64,000 bases of DNA from Adiantum capillus-veneris (GCA_014529385.2 CM043952.1:62330119-62394118); one strand, 5' to 3'. Counted from the first letter of the stretch, positions 11,264-22,981 are shown. Notes: a model not told the origin generated them from the letters alone. Program-made: numbers and translations.

Positions 11264-11834
11264 TCAGTCCACAAAGGGGAGAAAGCCCAAAGCTTTGCAG
11301 AAAGCTTCAAACTTCTCATGAGACATTGCCTTTGTGAAAAGATCTACAAGGTTGTCATGTGTTGGCACATAAGTCAAGTTGATCTCTCTTGTTGAGAGCC
11401 TCTCCCTGACATAGTGGTAATGCACCTCAATGTGCTTTGTGCGAGCATGAAAAATTGGGTTCCTCACAACTGCCAAAGTGTAGATAGTGTTGGCATTGTC
11501 CTATCCAACACCCAAATCAGCCATAAGGCGTCTGAGCCATACACACTTAACCGTAGCTGTGAAGACTTCCTTGTACTTAGCCTCACAATTGGAAGTGGCC
11601 ATAGTAGTTGCTTCTTGCTCAACCATGAGATACATGAACTACCAAGCATGAAACAAAAACCACTTGTGGACACTTGCGTGTCAAAACAACCAACCCAATC
11701 TGAGTCCAAAAAAGCATATAAATTTGGCGGCATGATCCCCCCTTAGGATAAAACAAGCCAAGATGTAAAGTTCCCTTCAAGTAGCAAAAAATTCTCTTGA
11801 CATCGTGCCAATGCTTAGACCCTAGGCTATGCAT
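11264..11834 (-). pseudogene. copia-A RNase H
   Basis: C-terminal RNase H of a Ty1/copia polyprotein. Minus-strand motifs: LDSDWVGCFDTQVSTSGF and GSSCISWLSKKQ (the first Asp cluster, with the usual Ala-Asp altered to Leu-Asp), then FHARTKHIEVHYHYVRERL and DLFTKAMSHEKF near the C-terminus. At least two frame changes separate these blocks (frames ending at 11464 and 11264), so the enzyme is broken. It sits between the RT at 11870-12920 and the polypurine tract, the normal order. Confidence 0.85.
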
Positions 11835-11869
11835 GAATTTGTTGACGTATGAGTCTGCAAACTAAATAT

Positions 11870-12920
11870 CTAGCTTCAAGTTGCATACATAAATGAGGCA
11901 ACCAATAGCAATTTGGTAGAGAGTGACATTGGTAAGATCACCAGCATTATGAAGACTCTATTTCAAACAAGTTTCCATGGGAGTGGTAATAGGTTTTCAA
12001 TCCTCAAGTTTAAACTTACATAGCAATTCTCTATGTAGCTTGTCTGACACAAGGCAATACCACCATCACACTGCTTAAACTGTATACCCAAGTAATAGTG
12101 CAACAGCCCCAAATCTTTCATTTGGAAAGTAGCATTTAAATCAGCCTTAAATTCAACAAATTTTCTCTCATTTGGCCCAGTGATCAATAAATCATCCACA
12201 TAGAGAACAACAATGAGAAGTACTTCACCCTCATGCTTTACATACAATGTGCTTTTTGTTGGACTATTACAAAAGCCTCGTTTGACCAAATGAGTGTCAG
12301 CTTTCTCATACCAAGCACGAGAAAATTGCTTCAACCCATACAAAGATTTCTTACATCTGCACATTTTATCCTCTTGTCCTTTCTTGACAAAACTGCAAGG
12401 CTGCATTACATAAACTTCCTCACAAATGTCCCCATTTAAGAAAGCAGTGACAATGTCTGACTCATGTACATCCCAAAAAAATGAGCTGCCAATGCACATA
12501 AAAAATGCACAGTATTCATACGACAAGTGAGAGAAAAGTTCTCTTCATAATCTATGCCTTTCTACTGTGCATAACCCTTTGCCAACAAGTCAAGCATTAT
12601 AGGGATCAATCTCACATCCGGCTTGCATTTCAACTTGTAAAACAAATTTGTATCAATGGTCCTTTTTCCTTGAGGCAAATCACATAAAGTCTATGTGTCA
12701 ATTTGTATAAGTGCATCATATTCAGATTGCATGGCAGCCATTTGCTTTGAATTTTGTGCTTCATCAAAAGACAGAGGTTCCTCAACATCACATAAGCTAG
12801 ACGTAGCCAAAGCATAACAATCTGATGCATGAGATGCATGGCGAGAACATGAATGAGTACAACTAGACAAAGGTGCATCCAATTTATTGTCAAAAGAGTA
12901 TGCACCAGCCATTTAGGCAT
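11870..12920 (-). pseudogene. copia-A reverse transcriptase
   Basis: Ty1/copia reverse transcriptase on the minus strand. The block at 12526-11963 has HESDIVTAFLNGDICEEVYV, KSLYGLKQFSRAWYEK, VVLYVDDLLITGPN with the catalytic YVDD pair, and LLHYYLGIQF. The beginning of the domain (QSEYDALIQ, then a basic segment) lies in other frames between 12526 and 12920 and contains stops. The palm motifs are intact, so the family call is firm. Several frame changes and stops mean the enzyme cannot be made from this copy. Confidence 0.9.
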
Positions 12921-13019
12921 ACCTCTAGCCTGCTCATTCTCAGCCCTTTCTTCATCAAGTACATCATGTACATTTTCATCAGTAAGAGGCTGATCTGTAA
13001 CATTTTTAGAAACCCCCAT

Positions 13020-13727
13020 AGGCTATACATTTTCCTCATTGAAATTTACATTCGAACTTCCACCACTAAAAAGAGGCAACAAAGTGTCATACATGTCTTG
13101 TGAGCTTACATTACTGTCTCTAGATGACAACAAGGGCTGAACAGAATCTTCTACAAGCACAATATCTTGTGAGACTAAGATATGCTTTGTTTGTGGATGA
13201 TACAACCTGTAACCTTTGCTTTTAGCACTATAACCAATAAAAATACATTTGACAGCCTTATTTTCCAATTTTCTACGCTGCATTTATGGCACCAAAGCAT
13301 ATGCCAAACAATCAAAAACTTGTATGTTCTCAATAAAGGGCTTTCTATCATGCCATGCATCATATGGAGTCATAAACTACAAAGATTTTGTAGGACACAA
13401 GTACATAAGTGGCACACATGATGGCCTTCAGCCAAAAAACATGTGGCAAAGCTTGACTTTTGACCATACATCAAGCCATTTCCGTAAGTGACTTGTTTCT
13501 CCTGTCACCAACACCATTTTTTTGAGGTGTATAAGGCACTGTACATTGGTGTTTTATCCCACGACTAGCCAAAAATACATTAAATTCATGAGACATATAC
13601 TCCCCCACTCCATTGAAATGGAGGGTGTCCATAGTACATTTTGAGACATTTTCAACCATACCCTTTAAGCACATAAATACTTCAAACTTTGCTTTAAGTA
13701 GATACACACATGCATGCCTGGAGTAGT
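13020..13727 (-). pseudogene. copia-A integrase C-terminal part and linker
   Basis: Integrase remnants on the minus strand. The block ending at 13471 carries SRHACVYLLKAKFEVF, an altered GVGEYMSHEFNVFLASRG, and VPYTPQKNGVGDRRN, which is the region around the second and third catalytic acidic residues. The block 13283-13023 (KAVKCIFIGYSAKSKGYRLY) is the usual linker to RT. The integrase N-terminal half, including the HHCC zinc site and the first Asp, is missing because unrelated sequence begins at about 13727. The upstream copia sequence resumes only at 16820. Confidence 0.85.
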
Positions 13728-13817
13728 GTGCGCATATGTCGCATGTGTCAATGCAAGGAACTTGCCGATACACCGTGTGCGAGCCACAAATGGCTCCAAG
13801 CACACAACAAGCCTAAA
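13727..13817. repeat. ~90-bp interspersed segment, copy 1
   Basis: Sequence containing 'caatgcaaggaacttgccg' and 'ggctccaagcacacaacaag' occurs here and again at 43256-43350 with few differences. In both places it lies at a break of a retroelement integrase and ends at the same phrase 'cctaaactag'. Its origin is unknown. Confidence 0.7.
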
Positions 13818-13869
13818 CTAGCTTTAGGGACCCACTGATATGTTTTCTTCGTTATATTAGGATGAGTCT

Positions 13870-14443
13870 TGTCAGAAGCTATATGCATTGCTTGTAGCAT
13901 ATTTAAGGGTACGGGAATTTCATCCCCCTCACGCGTTACCCAGGTCGTCCCCCTATTTCCCCAAGTGTCTATGGTTGCTGCTAGGTGGACCCAATCCACA
14001 TTGTCGGACTCAGTCATCCCAGGTAGTACATCCATATAAGGAGAATCTTCCCCAACATCAATGTCCGCTTTACACGTGTAACAATACTGCAATGGGGCCT
14101 AGTGAATTGTGGTGTCAGATCTATGATCAATTATAAACCTATTTCCTACGGGATCTGCTCGACCAGTCACAAGATCCACTCGAATGATAGAATCTTGGAA
14201 CTGCAAGTAGACATGGTTTTTAGACCAGTCATGCACCATTTTTGCTTCCCTCATGAAAGGACGTCCTAAGATCATCTCCGATGCCATAGTGTGCTTGGAG
14301 AAATCCATAACAATGAAGGTAACCCTTATTTTATGTCCAAACACCTTGATCTTGAGATCTTTTAGCATCCCAATAGGTTTAACAATAGACCCATTGGCCA
14401 TCTTCACTACTATTGTTGTGGTCGCAAGGTGAGGTCTTCCCAT
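13870..14443 (-). pseudogene. gypsy-D protease and downstream spacer
   Basis: Continuation of the gypsy protease: IVVKMANGSIVKPIGMLKDL, then EMILGRPFMREAKMVHDWSK, the LG-R element of retropepsins. The active-site half (GILDGGAEVSIVTK) is at the end of the preceding frame at about 14450-14500. Past a stop at 14099 the frame 14092-13870 has PYMDVLPGMTESDNVDWVHL, also found in gypsy-C at 63271. Here Trp is kept at VHDWSK where gypsy-C has a stop, so the two copies have decayed independently. Confidence 0.75.
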
Positions 14444-14449
14444 AGTTTC

Positions 14450-15727
14450 CTAGTAGTTTTTAGTGACAATGCTAACCTCAGCACCACCATCAAGGATTCC
14501 CTTCACAATTGTGGTCCATAGCATAGCGCACCATTGTTGCTCCCTTCTTAGATACATATGATTGTTCTGCAAAGCACGATTGTCTCTAAGACTCTCTTGA
14601 ATAGCCTTGGTGAGATCTGCTAAATTCATCTCAGATATCTTTGACTCCTTAGCAATAGGCTTTAGGGTCAATGGCTGATGCCCCGATGCTTGTGAGCTAA
14701 TAGATTTAGACTCAACAGACACTCTTTCTCCTTGAATCATTAAATTATCCTCCAATTGGATCGCATTGGTGGTGATTGCTTCCCAAGTGGTGATACCTAT
14801 AATAGCCATTGTAGATATCCTCATGTCGTAATCCCCGAATGAATCTATCAAGCAATTGGTTATTGTTGAAGTGCTCACTGAGTCTCCTTCCTCTCGTTGG
14901 GCTTTCTGGAGCTGAGAGGCTACACACCAAAGTACTCCCTCTTGTATGTATTTTTTTAAGAACAATCTCCTAAGAGTAGGGTAAATCGTTTTTTCTTCCA
15001 CCCTTAGGGTTCTATACCAATCCCTTGCCTTCCCACTTAAGGTTAGGCTTAAAGCATTACTCTTATGCAGGCCATTGTGTTCTCCTAGAGAATCACATAT
15101 TTGTTCAAACAATTCAATATGCTTTCTCACATCCGCGTCTCCACCAAATTTTTGTGTGAGCTTGGCTATTTGTACTGCCTTACTTCTAGGCTCTCTATCA
15201 GGTGCGTTACGCATATTCTCAGCAATAGATCGACCGATAGATTGAGAAAATGTTGCCAAGTCACCTAAGTGAGCAGGCACCGTGGGTGAAGGCGCTCCAG
15301 AGACTACATGTGGAGTAGGTATTGGCATTGGGCTTGGCGCATAGGAAGCCCTTGGGTTCCACGTTGGGTACGATTTTGTGCCATGTGGCGGTCCAAAGTT
15401 CATATGTGTGGCCCTAGGCATAGCAGACGTCGGATGTGACATGCTAATGCTAGCCGGTATAGTCCCATGGAAATAAGAACTTGGGTGTTGTGGTTGTGGA
15501 GCATAGGTAGTTGAAACAATGGGAGGGGTAGGGTCTACATGAATACGAGGACCCATGGGTGTATACGATTGGTACACACTTGTAGGTACTGTTGCAGGCA
15601 TTGAGCTACCATGTAGCGGTGCTTTACTAACAAATGAGGTCCATGGCGTGTTTCGTGGCATGCCCATCATTGGGGTAGGCATGGTAGCCAAGGTGTCATC
15701 AAGGGAAAGATGACGTGGTGTCATCAA
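14450..15727 (-). CDS. gypsy-D Gag
   Basis: A long uninterrupted minus-strand frame of 425 codons. The first 180 residues are rich in Pro, Met, Thr and Ser. The capsid region follows: HIELFEQICDSLGEHNGLHK, LSLTLSGKARDWYRTL and LRRLFLKKYIQEG, typical of plant gypsy retrotransposon_gag. The C-terminal end runs into the protease active site, ILDGGAEVSIVTKNY, where the second position of D-S/T-G is Gly. It is the longest intact frame in the window, but it is embedded in a broken element. A 25-bp tandem duplication at 15692-15741 separates it from the upstream frame. Confidence 0.8.
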   Translation of the reverse strand: MMTPRHLSLDDTLATMPTPMMGMPRNTPWTSFVSKAPLHGSSMPATVPTSVYQSYTPMGPRIHVDPTPPIVSTTYAPQPQHPSSYFHGTIPASISMSHPTSAMPRATHMNFGPPHGTKSYPTWNPRASYAPSPMPIPTPHVVSGAPSPTVPAHLGDLATFSQSIGRSIAENMRNAPDREPRSKAVQIAKLTQKFGGDADVRKHIELFEQICDSLGEHNGLHKSNALSLTLSGKARDWYRTLRVEEKTIYPTLRRLFLKKYIQEGVLWCVASQLQKAQREEGDSVSTSTITNCLIDSFGDYDMRISTMAIIGITTWEAITTNAIQLEDNLMIQGERVSVESKSISSQASGHQPLTLKPIAKESKISEMNLADLTKAIQESLRDNRALQNNHMYLRREQQWCAMLWTTIVKGILDGGAEVSIVTKNY

Positions 15728-15741
15728 GGGAAAGATGAGCT
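15692..15741. repeat. 25-bp tandem duplication at a frame junction
   Basis: 'ggtgtcatcaagggaaaga' begins at 15692 and again at 15717. The 25-base step is not a multiple of three, so it shifts the frame exactly between the upstream frame (ends 15699) and the Gag frame (starts 15727). Confidence 0.9.
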
Positions 15742-16815
15742 AGACTTGGAAAGGTGAAGCTATCACTTGTGGGCTCAGATTGCACTGAGACCCCTGGCAA
15801 AACAACATATGGAGGATCCATCAGACTTACCGAGGGAGTCTCCATTTGCGATAAGGTCGGTTGTTTAGCCTTCCCAGTATCCAAGAATCTCATGAGACCC
15901 GTTGAAGGCATGTTGATCCCCTTGTTCTGTCTCTCTAAGTCAATAACCCTATGGATGACCTCACAAACTCTTTGTTGTTGATCCTTCACACTAGTAGTGC
16001 CCATTGTGGATTGTAGGACATCTAACCAACCCACGTGATAGGTGTGACCTGTGTATAGGTCGGTCAGAGTTTTCGTTTGTAGTTCGTACTCCCATTTCTC
16101 ATTTAGGAACACTCCATCTAGGATTGAGGTGCTAGGGGTGTCCTTTGAGCTAGATGCAATGTTTCTTTCTAGGGGTTGGCCCTTAGCAGTTGCTAAGTCA
16201 GGAGCACTCGATTTCTCTCCTAGCAAAGATATTGACATAGGCCCTTTCGATTTTAACTCTCTTCGTTGCTCCGCCTTACGTAAGCTCTCAATTTCCTTTT
16301 CCCTTGCTGCAAGGATATACCGCTCGACCTCTTGCACTTCGGCAAGGCTTCTACCATCGGGTAATATGACCTCGGAGGGAAATAACTCTGAAGAGTCAGG
16401 AGGTGCAATGAATGAAGTATTCACGTACACATTCTCTAAGGCTATAGGGTCTACGTTGGTCACGAATGGAGAATTTATTTTCCCACCCCCCTCATTTACA
16501 TCATAGCTCCATGTTCGGAGCGAGTGGCTCTACTAAAGGTTTCCTTCAGGCGGGTAAGCACGCTCAGCCCGGACCGCAGACCCATGGCATGCATGTCTTG
16601 GCTTGAGCTATCGGGATTAGGCATTGGGAAACCCTCCATGATGTCGTAGTCAGAGGAAGAGTCACTAGCCGCTATGTTCGGGTCTTGTTTTGTACTACCG
16701 TGGGTCCCCGTCGAGGGCCCGGAACCTAAAGTAGGTGGATATTGAGAACTCGCGTAAGTCAAAATTCTCTCTAGTTGCTCCGTCTCTAGCACACGACTAG
16801 AGCTCAAGTGAGCTT
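15699..16815 (-). pseudogene. gypsy-D N-terminal Gag region
   Basis: Minus-strand frame 16463-15699 (254 codons) with a charged segment (AREKEIESLRKAEQRRELKS) that looks helical or coiled, followed by polar text. Ahead of it, 16815-16496 has a Ser/Pro-rich segment (QDPNIAASDSSSDYDIMEGF). Stops separate the parts. This is most likely the N-terminal part of the same Gag polyprotein, shifted out of frame by the 25-bp duplication. There is no motif that gives a function of its own. Confidence 0.6.
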
Positions 16816-16819
16816 TACA

Positions 16820-17263
16820 TCCCACGACATAAAATGCTTGATGCAACAATCTCATCACCAAAACTGAGATCATGAATGGTACATTTGTCATCCACAAATT
16901 TCACAACAAGACCAAGTCTAGCAAGTGCAGATACAAACAAAATATTCTTCTTCATCCCAGGTACATAAAGTGTGAAAGAACTACCATTCACAGTAGTCAG
17001 CACAATCTTTCTAACTCCCTTAACAGGATAAGAGGCATTGTTGGCACAAGTGACAATTCCCATGAAGGACATCCTTGAAAGAGGTAAACAAGTCACGATG
17101 AGAGGTAATGTGCTTTGTAGCACCACTATCAGAGTACCACACTTGAGCATCTGAAGCAACTGGCAAACATGGATCATAGAGAATAGGATCGTAAGTGCAC
17201 TCTGCGCTAAAAGCCCATTCTGCATCAACATCAGCATCACAGTCTCCTTTCATAGAAGCATTA
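16820..17263 (-). pseudogene. copia-A protease region
   Basis: Ty1/copia protease on the minus strand: VWYSDSGATKHITSHRDLF has the catalytic D-S-G, followed after a frame change by VRKIVLTTVNGSSFTLYVPG and KKNILFVSALARLG. Upstream GDCDADVDAEWAF matches copia-B at 31528-31566. The copia-A Gag part that should precede it lies at 29291 and beyond, because TIR-2 is inserted between. The gypsy-D block interrupts it at about 16820. Confidence 0.85.
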
Positions 17264-17293
17264 GGGAATTTGGTAGATCATTTGGAGAGCCTT
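17264..17293 (+). repeat. TIR-2 left terminal inverted repeat
   Basis: Thirty bases matching, in inverted orientation, 29261-29290. Its inner half CATTTGGAGAGCCTT is identical at both ends. Confidence 0.8.
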
Positions 17294-17337
17294 CTAAGAA
17301 AATACAATCTTTTGCCTTCTCTCTTTAGAAAATTGGT

Positions 17338-20150
17338 GTGGTAAAAGAAAAGGTGTCCTCATCAACCATTCAAAAAGTGTATTTTGAAGTGGATTCTTTT
17401 GATAGAGTCATAACGGCCCTAATGATTGATGGAATGTCCCTTTTTAGTTATATTGAATGCACCTCGTCATATAGGAGGGAATTTCTTTTCCATACAAAGT
17501 ATGCAGTAGGGAGTCTAGGGAGTAATGGCGCTATACTCTTTTGTTTCTTGATTTTCTTGACTGTGCATTCATGGCTTCTTCATCAACCCCCTCAAACCTT
17601 CTCACTAAACGTCATAAATATCATCTACACGTTGATTTGAATCCTAAATATGAGCCTTTATGCAAGTGAAGTAAAACAAACACAACAGTAATACCCACAA
17701 AGAAAGCAAGACTCAAAGTAGAAGTAGCAAAACACATAGATTTATGGACAAATGGCTCCCTCTATCCTTTCAATCCTATGACCAATGCCTCCCATGCATT
17801 TGTAAATCCGACTACTTTTTTGACCTTTGCAGGTGATAGACAGAATGGTTTACTTGGCTACTGCAAAGCTCTAACTAGGAAATCAGAAATTCAGAAAAGC
17901 ATGGTTCACCATCAAGCAAATGAGATTATACACCTTCTACTTTGCATTGTGAGGACCAAAAAACTCTTTTGTAGTGTACACAAGAAATACAGGTATTGCA
18001 AGAAAAAGTGTGGAACTTACAAAGGAAAGATACAAGCTTAGGTGCTAGTGTGCGAAAGAAGAGACTATGGGTTCTTGAAACCTTGCAGATTGTTGGCTTT
18101 GGAGGTCTCAAAAAATAATCCAAGCATTGAGGTCAAGATTGTGAACCTTTTAGTTTATTTCAACTATACATTGTTTTTTCTTATGTCTATTATATTTTCT
18201 ATGGAGACATTCTATATATCCAGACAAGGTCAATGTAGGAAAGCAGTTGAAGCCTTTGATAGCAAGTGGTCTCGTAAAGCATGACAAAAAGTATAAGGTT
18301 TTGCAGTGGGATATTGTTGACCATTTTATTACAAAGAGTGCCGTGCCTGCAAGTGAAATATAGGGCACACTTGACTCCCTTGGTGTGAGTAAGAGAGGAT
18401 ACTCAGCTATTCAGCAGTCTATCTCCTCCATTTTTGTGAATAATGGAATAAAGTCTAAACTTCTACCAACAGTAGCAAATGTTTGGAAAGAGAGACTCAA
18501 CCATGCACATACAGATTTTATTGGATGTCCATTTCATATTGATGGTATTTATAGATCTCAAGGAACAACTATAACCTACGATGAGTACAACAATATCTTC
18601 ATGGACCTCACTTTGTTGCAAACTAGAATGATTGAGTTCTACAATAACATTTGAAGAGACAAGTGGCGTTCTGAATTTTGTTTTGAAGCTAGATGAGTGT
18701 GAGATCCTCCAAGAGAAGAAGCTAGAACAAGTCACAATAACATTGATGCATATGTCCCATTGATGATCCTTCATACTTCAATGTTCAATAAAAAACAAAC
18801 ATATGGTGGCTTGGTGCTTTCAAGTATTCCATTTCCACCTTCTCTTCAGCTTTGGTGAGCCCTCTTGAGATTTAATTTGAGATTTACTTTAACGTCTCAT
18901 GCGGATTTAATCTTGAAGGTAAAGAAATAAGACCACGACATTTTATATTGGGTGTTCCATTAGACCCCTATCCCTGATATCATCGATAAACAAATGAATC
19001 GAGGAAAGGTGCTGGTTGTCAATGGGAGGGAAGACTTTCAAGTCCAATGGCATCTTGCATGTGACCTTAAAACACTGAAGTGTATGTATACTTGTGGAAT
19101 GGGTGCTATGATAAAGGCTCCATGCTTGTATTGCATGGAGCGTGCAAAGACAATGGACCCAAAATGGTGGAGAAAGGCACCTACTCGCCACAATGAGGAT
19201 CCTAATTTTCACCCAGTTTTGGATATTCCACTTGTTAATGTCCACATTTGTACAATGCATGCTCTTTGCAGAATTGTAGAGAAGTTGGTGTATCTGTACA
19301 TTGGGTTTTCTTGGAAAATCAAGAACTCAAAAGAATAGTAGGTTGCAGTAGAGACACTTGAACTAGTTTTGTCCGAGATTGGTCTCCATGGGGGCAATGT
19401 GAAAATCCAACGTAATGAGAAAAGGTCAACCAATGATAAAGATGTACCTTGCAAACCATCTATTCGTGGGGTCAAGGCACATTGTTTTTTATCAAAGTCA
19501 ACAGATAAGAAGCTAACCAAGCATGGAAGGATGTATCAGTCCACTTATGTCAGCAAAATTGAGTTTTAGCAATGGAAAAATCTCCATATGGTAGTGAAGG
19601 ACAAGGATTTCACAACTCGCAATGCCAAGGGTGAAGTGTGGCATTCTACGATGTGCTATTTTAGATGTGTGACAAAGATGAGTGGATGCAAAATGATCTA
19701 TACAAGTTTAAGGAGAACCTTCAGCTACTAAAGAACGCATTTAGGTCAGCATGGACTAAAACTCGGATTACTCATTACATGGTATTGTTAACGCACCTTT
19801 TAAATGATAAGGGCTAAAAGGTTGTTTAAAATTCTTGACAACTTGTTTTATTTGCAACACATCATTTTCTATCACTTACCATACTTCATTCAAAAGTATG
19901 GAAACCCACGCATATGGAACACCCAAGGCTTGGAAAAGTCTCATTACATGGCCAAGAATGCATATGTTAGACACACACGACATGGTGGCTCTCAAGGTAA
20001 GGAAAATAGTTTAAAAGAGTTGTTTCAGTGGTTTTATCACAGAATCCTTCATGCAAAATCCTTCATTGGGTGCAGTGAAAACATGTATTGGATTGTTAGG
20101 CAACAACACAAGCAATTAGGCGTTTGCAACAAAGGAAACGGAAACGAGTA
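17338..20150 (+). pseudogene. TIR-2 transposase-like gene, decayed
   Basis: A series of plus-strand blocks in changing frames that together look like one large protein. Seen: SKRGYSAIQQSISSIFVNNG and HIDGIYRSQGTTITYDEYN (18385-18654), LDECEILQEKKLEQVTITLM (about 18690-18750), DFQVQWHLACDLKTLKCMYT followed by CLYCMERAKTMDPKWWRKAP and VNVHICTMHALCRIVEKL (18994-19338), then IIFYHLPYFIQKYGNPRIWN and GLEKSHYMAKNAYVRHTRHG (19804-20151). A CxxC pair, a conserved His-rich helix and a final 'EK..Y..' block are the sort of features found in uncharacterised transposon-linked proteins, but I cannot name the family or mark catalytic residues. It is convergent with the minus-strand gene at 20410-22166. Confidence 0.5.
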
Positions 20151-20409
20151 GAGGTATTCAACAACTCCAGTGCTCGTGAAGATGTGAGAAAGTGGAGAGA
20201 GACAATGCAATATGTTAACTATAGGTGGATCAAGATATTTTGATTTTAGGTCACAACATGTACAAGAGATGCCTAATGATACAATGGATACAGTACAAGT
20301 CACAACTCTCTCAACTTGATAACAGATAGTGGATATCTTTTGGCACATTACCCTTGTATCGGATCATTAAATGTTTGCCATAATCTAATAGTTCATTTTG
20401 GTTTTCTTT

Positions 20410-20785
20410 CCCAAAGGTGAGTGCCATTGTTGTGTATGTGTAATAATAAGATGCACGACCATCAGTCTACTCCAAACAGTATCCAAAACATTCTGTAGCA
20501 AAAACTTTATCGACGACAAGGATAACTTTGTCTGCATTTTGTGGTAGCATTGGTCCACTTAGGAAGCATGAGAGCGTCTTGAGAATGAATGTTGCAGTAC
20601 TTCCCTCTTGGGATATTCCATTGTGAAAGACTAGTATGGGTGCTTCACAGAGTCTAGCAAGGTATTGTCCTAGTGTTGCATCCCTTCCACGATACTCTCT
20701 TGTCCGATGGCGAAGGAAGTCATTCTTTTCAGTAATCCATGACTGTACACAAAAGGATGAGTTGGAGAAAGACAATGACAACTAG

Positions 20786-20841
<56 letters not shown>

Positions 20842-22166
20842 AAAAAAACTTTTTTTTAAAAAAAATTTGGGGGGGGGGGGGGGGGTTTACCATGTAGCTC
20901 TCATCTTGCATATATAAATTATGCTTCCATAGGTCCACTGACCTCGTGGACCCTTGTGTAGGACATGTAAACCAGTCCTCTACTTCTTGAGTACTGGTTG
21001 ATGACCTGGGGTTGTTTTTGATAGCTTGGAAGGTGGCCTCATTTGGGAGTGTCTCTCTATACTTTTCTGCCTTGTCAAAGCAGAGTTTGAGGCACTCCAT
21101 TGGGCTACTAGAGGTTTCCATCGCCTCGTCATCACTGCTGTCATCAGATACAAATCCACTCCTCCCCTCTTGAAATTTGGAGAGTGTGGCAAGTGCAAAG
21201 TCCCCCCTTAAAGAAAATATACTTTGAATGTCATGGAGAAAAATGTATGATCTCTCACCAAATTTGAAGTCTGTTAGTCCACGAAGCATCAGTGTGGCTT
21301 GATTCTCATTAAAGCCAGAGACATCTAAAGGTAGTTTGATGTCAAATGTTTTAACTGTAAGTATTTTGCTTTGTTGCACCTCTTTAGCCTCTGGCTCAAG
21401 ATTAATATCCTCCTCAATCTCAGGAACCTCATTGGACTCCATGTCCTCATCATCTTGTTCATCGGGTGGTAGATCCTCCTCATCCATTACCTCTGAAGGA
21501 TCTTTCAATAGACTAGCAAATAGAGAATTTAAGGATAGAAGGAACCCAAAGGGTTCTTTAATTAGCTTGCAATATGCATAGGACACAGTGAGGGTCTATA
21601 GATAATAGGCAGCTGATGGTACTTCTTGTATGACCGTCTTGTGGAATCACCATATTTTAGGTGCACCACCACCATGTCAGCAAGAACCACCCTTCCCCTG
21701 TGGAGCTCAAGCTCACACTTGTCTCTTTTAGACTTGAGGAAATTGTTGTACTGAGCTATAAGGTCATCCGGAATGAATGGTACATTAAAGATAGAAGAGA
21801 CCTTGTCAAACATTTCAGCAGCTCCTGCAGATACTGCAAAATCAATAAGTCTTTCATCCACACATGCAGGATTTTCAACCCCTTGCTTACATTTTGTAGT
21901 TGGCTCACTGGTAGAAGAAAGATCAATGTTTCTCTTTTTGGTGCTAGTCACTTAAAGCTTCTGGCTTACAGGCACTTCTTCCTGTTCTAAAGCTTCTGAG
22001 TCATTAGGGGGTTCCTCTGTCCCCACAACATCATCTCCAAGAAATGTATCTTTAGCCAGAGCAAAGTTCACATCTCTCTTTAAAGAGCCTCTCAGCAACT
22101 TAGGTGGTCACTCTTTTGCTTCTTGTTCACCTAAGACAATTTCTGGATCCACCCTCTGCCTCTTCA
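20410..22166 (-). pseudogene. TIR-2 accessory gene, unrecognised
   Basis: A minus-strand gene starting at ATG 22166 (MKRQRVDPEIVLGEQEAKE). A TGA and a TAA interrupt it in one frame. It continues as TSTKKRNIDLSSTSEPTTK and MFDKVSSIFNVPFIPDDLIA (21951-21562), shifts frame near 21580 into an acidic segment (DEEDLPPDEQDDEDME) and GFNENQATLMLRGLTDFKFG, and ends with CEAPILVFHNGISQEGSTAT and KVILVVDKVFATECFGYCLE (20781-20467). An AT repeat with a poly-G run at 20787-20886 lies between the last two blocks, probably in an intron. No domain is recognised. A nuclear, charged accessory protein of the element is a guess from composition and position. Confidence 0.45.
20787..20886. repeat. (TA)n, A/T run and poly-G run
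   Basis: About 26 TA units, then a T/A homopolymer mix, then an uninterrupted run of about 17 G. The homopolymer G is unusual for this AT-rich neighbourhood and could also reflect an assembly artefact. Confidence 0.9.
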
Positions 22167-22169
22167 TTT

Positions 22170-22761
22170 TGTGGGATCTTAATCCTAAGAAAAACATAAT
22201 GCACGCAAAAATAGGTAAGTATTGGGACACACCAGCATTTAACTTTTTTATTAAATTTGATAACACATTTTTCTTAAATTGCAAGCTTTTGTTCTCTCTC
22301 TCTCTCTCTCTCTCTCTTTATGACATATTGGTCTCATAGGTCATGTTTGTTTTTTACAGAGGTTACTTAGAGCAACTCATTTTATTTGAGTTCCAACTCC
22401 TCTCTCTCCCTGTTTTTCTACCCCTTATATGCTCCATGACGAGCGAAGAACGATACCAATACTACGTATATGCGTGACATAAGACAACAAGTAGAGGTTT
22501 CTTTTCTCTCTCACTCTGTGTCGGTCTTATTTGAGTGCCTATCCCGCTACATACGCATTTAGTGCTCTACGACGCGCGGACGACAATTGGCTTACCAAAA
22601 ACACTCGTCCCCGAGCCATAAGACAAGTAAAATTGTCGTGTCTATATCTCTCTCTCTCTCTCAATGTACATTAAATGGTGCCTTTAAGAAACGAACAAGA
22701 GCAGTGGTTACCTTTTCCTGGGCTTGGCATGGTGACCTTCAAGAGATGCTTTTTCTGCATA

Positions 22762-22799
<38 letters not shown>

Positions 22800-22803
22800 A
22801 ACC

Positions 22804-22844
<41 letters not shown>

Positions 22845-22936
22845 GAGCTCTAGTGTAATTCCACCTACAAATTTTGAAATCTACCTAAGTGAAATCTCTC
22901 TCTCAACCTAGTGAAATGTGCAGAGCCTTCTCTCTT

Positions 22937-22981
<45 letters not shown>

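Larger units (their letters stand above)
13818..16820 (-). mobile_element. gypsy-D: internally deleted gypsy fragment inside copia-A
   Basis: A minus-strand block of the same family as gypsy-C. It has the N-terminal frame, gag and protease, then jumps into the post-integrase region: the text passes from MLQAMHIASD to KTHPNITKKTYQWVPK near 13870. In gypsy-C these two phrases lie far apart (about 63115 and 46800), so RT, RNase H and integrase are deleted. It lies between copia-A protease (16820) and copia-A integrase (13727). No LTR was seen at either end, so the way it arrived is unclear. Confidence 0.8.
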
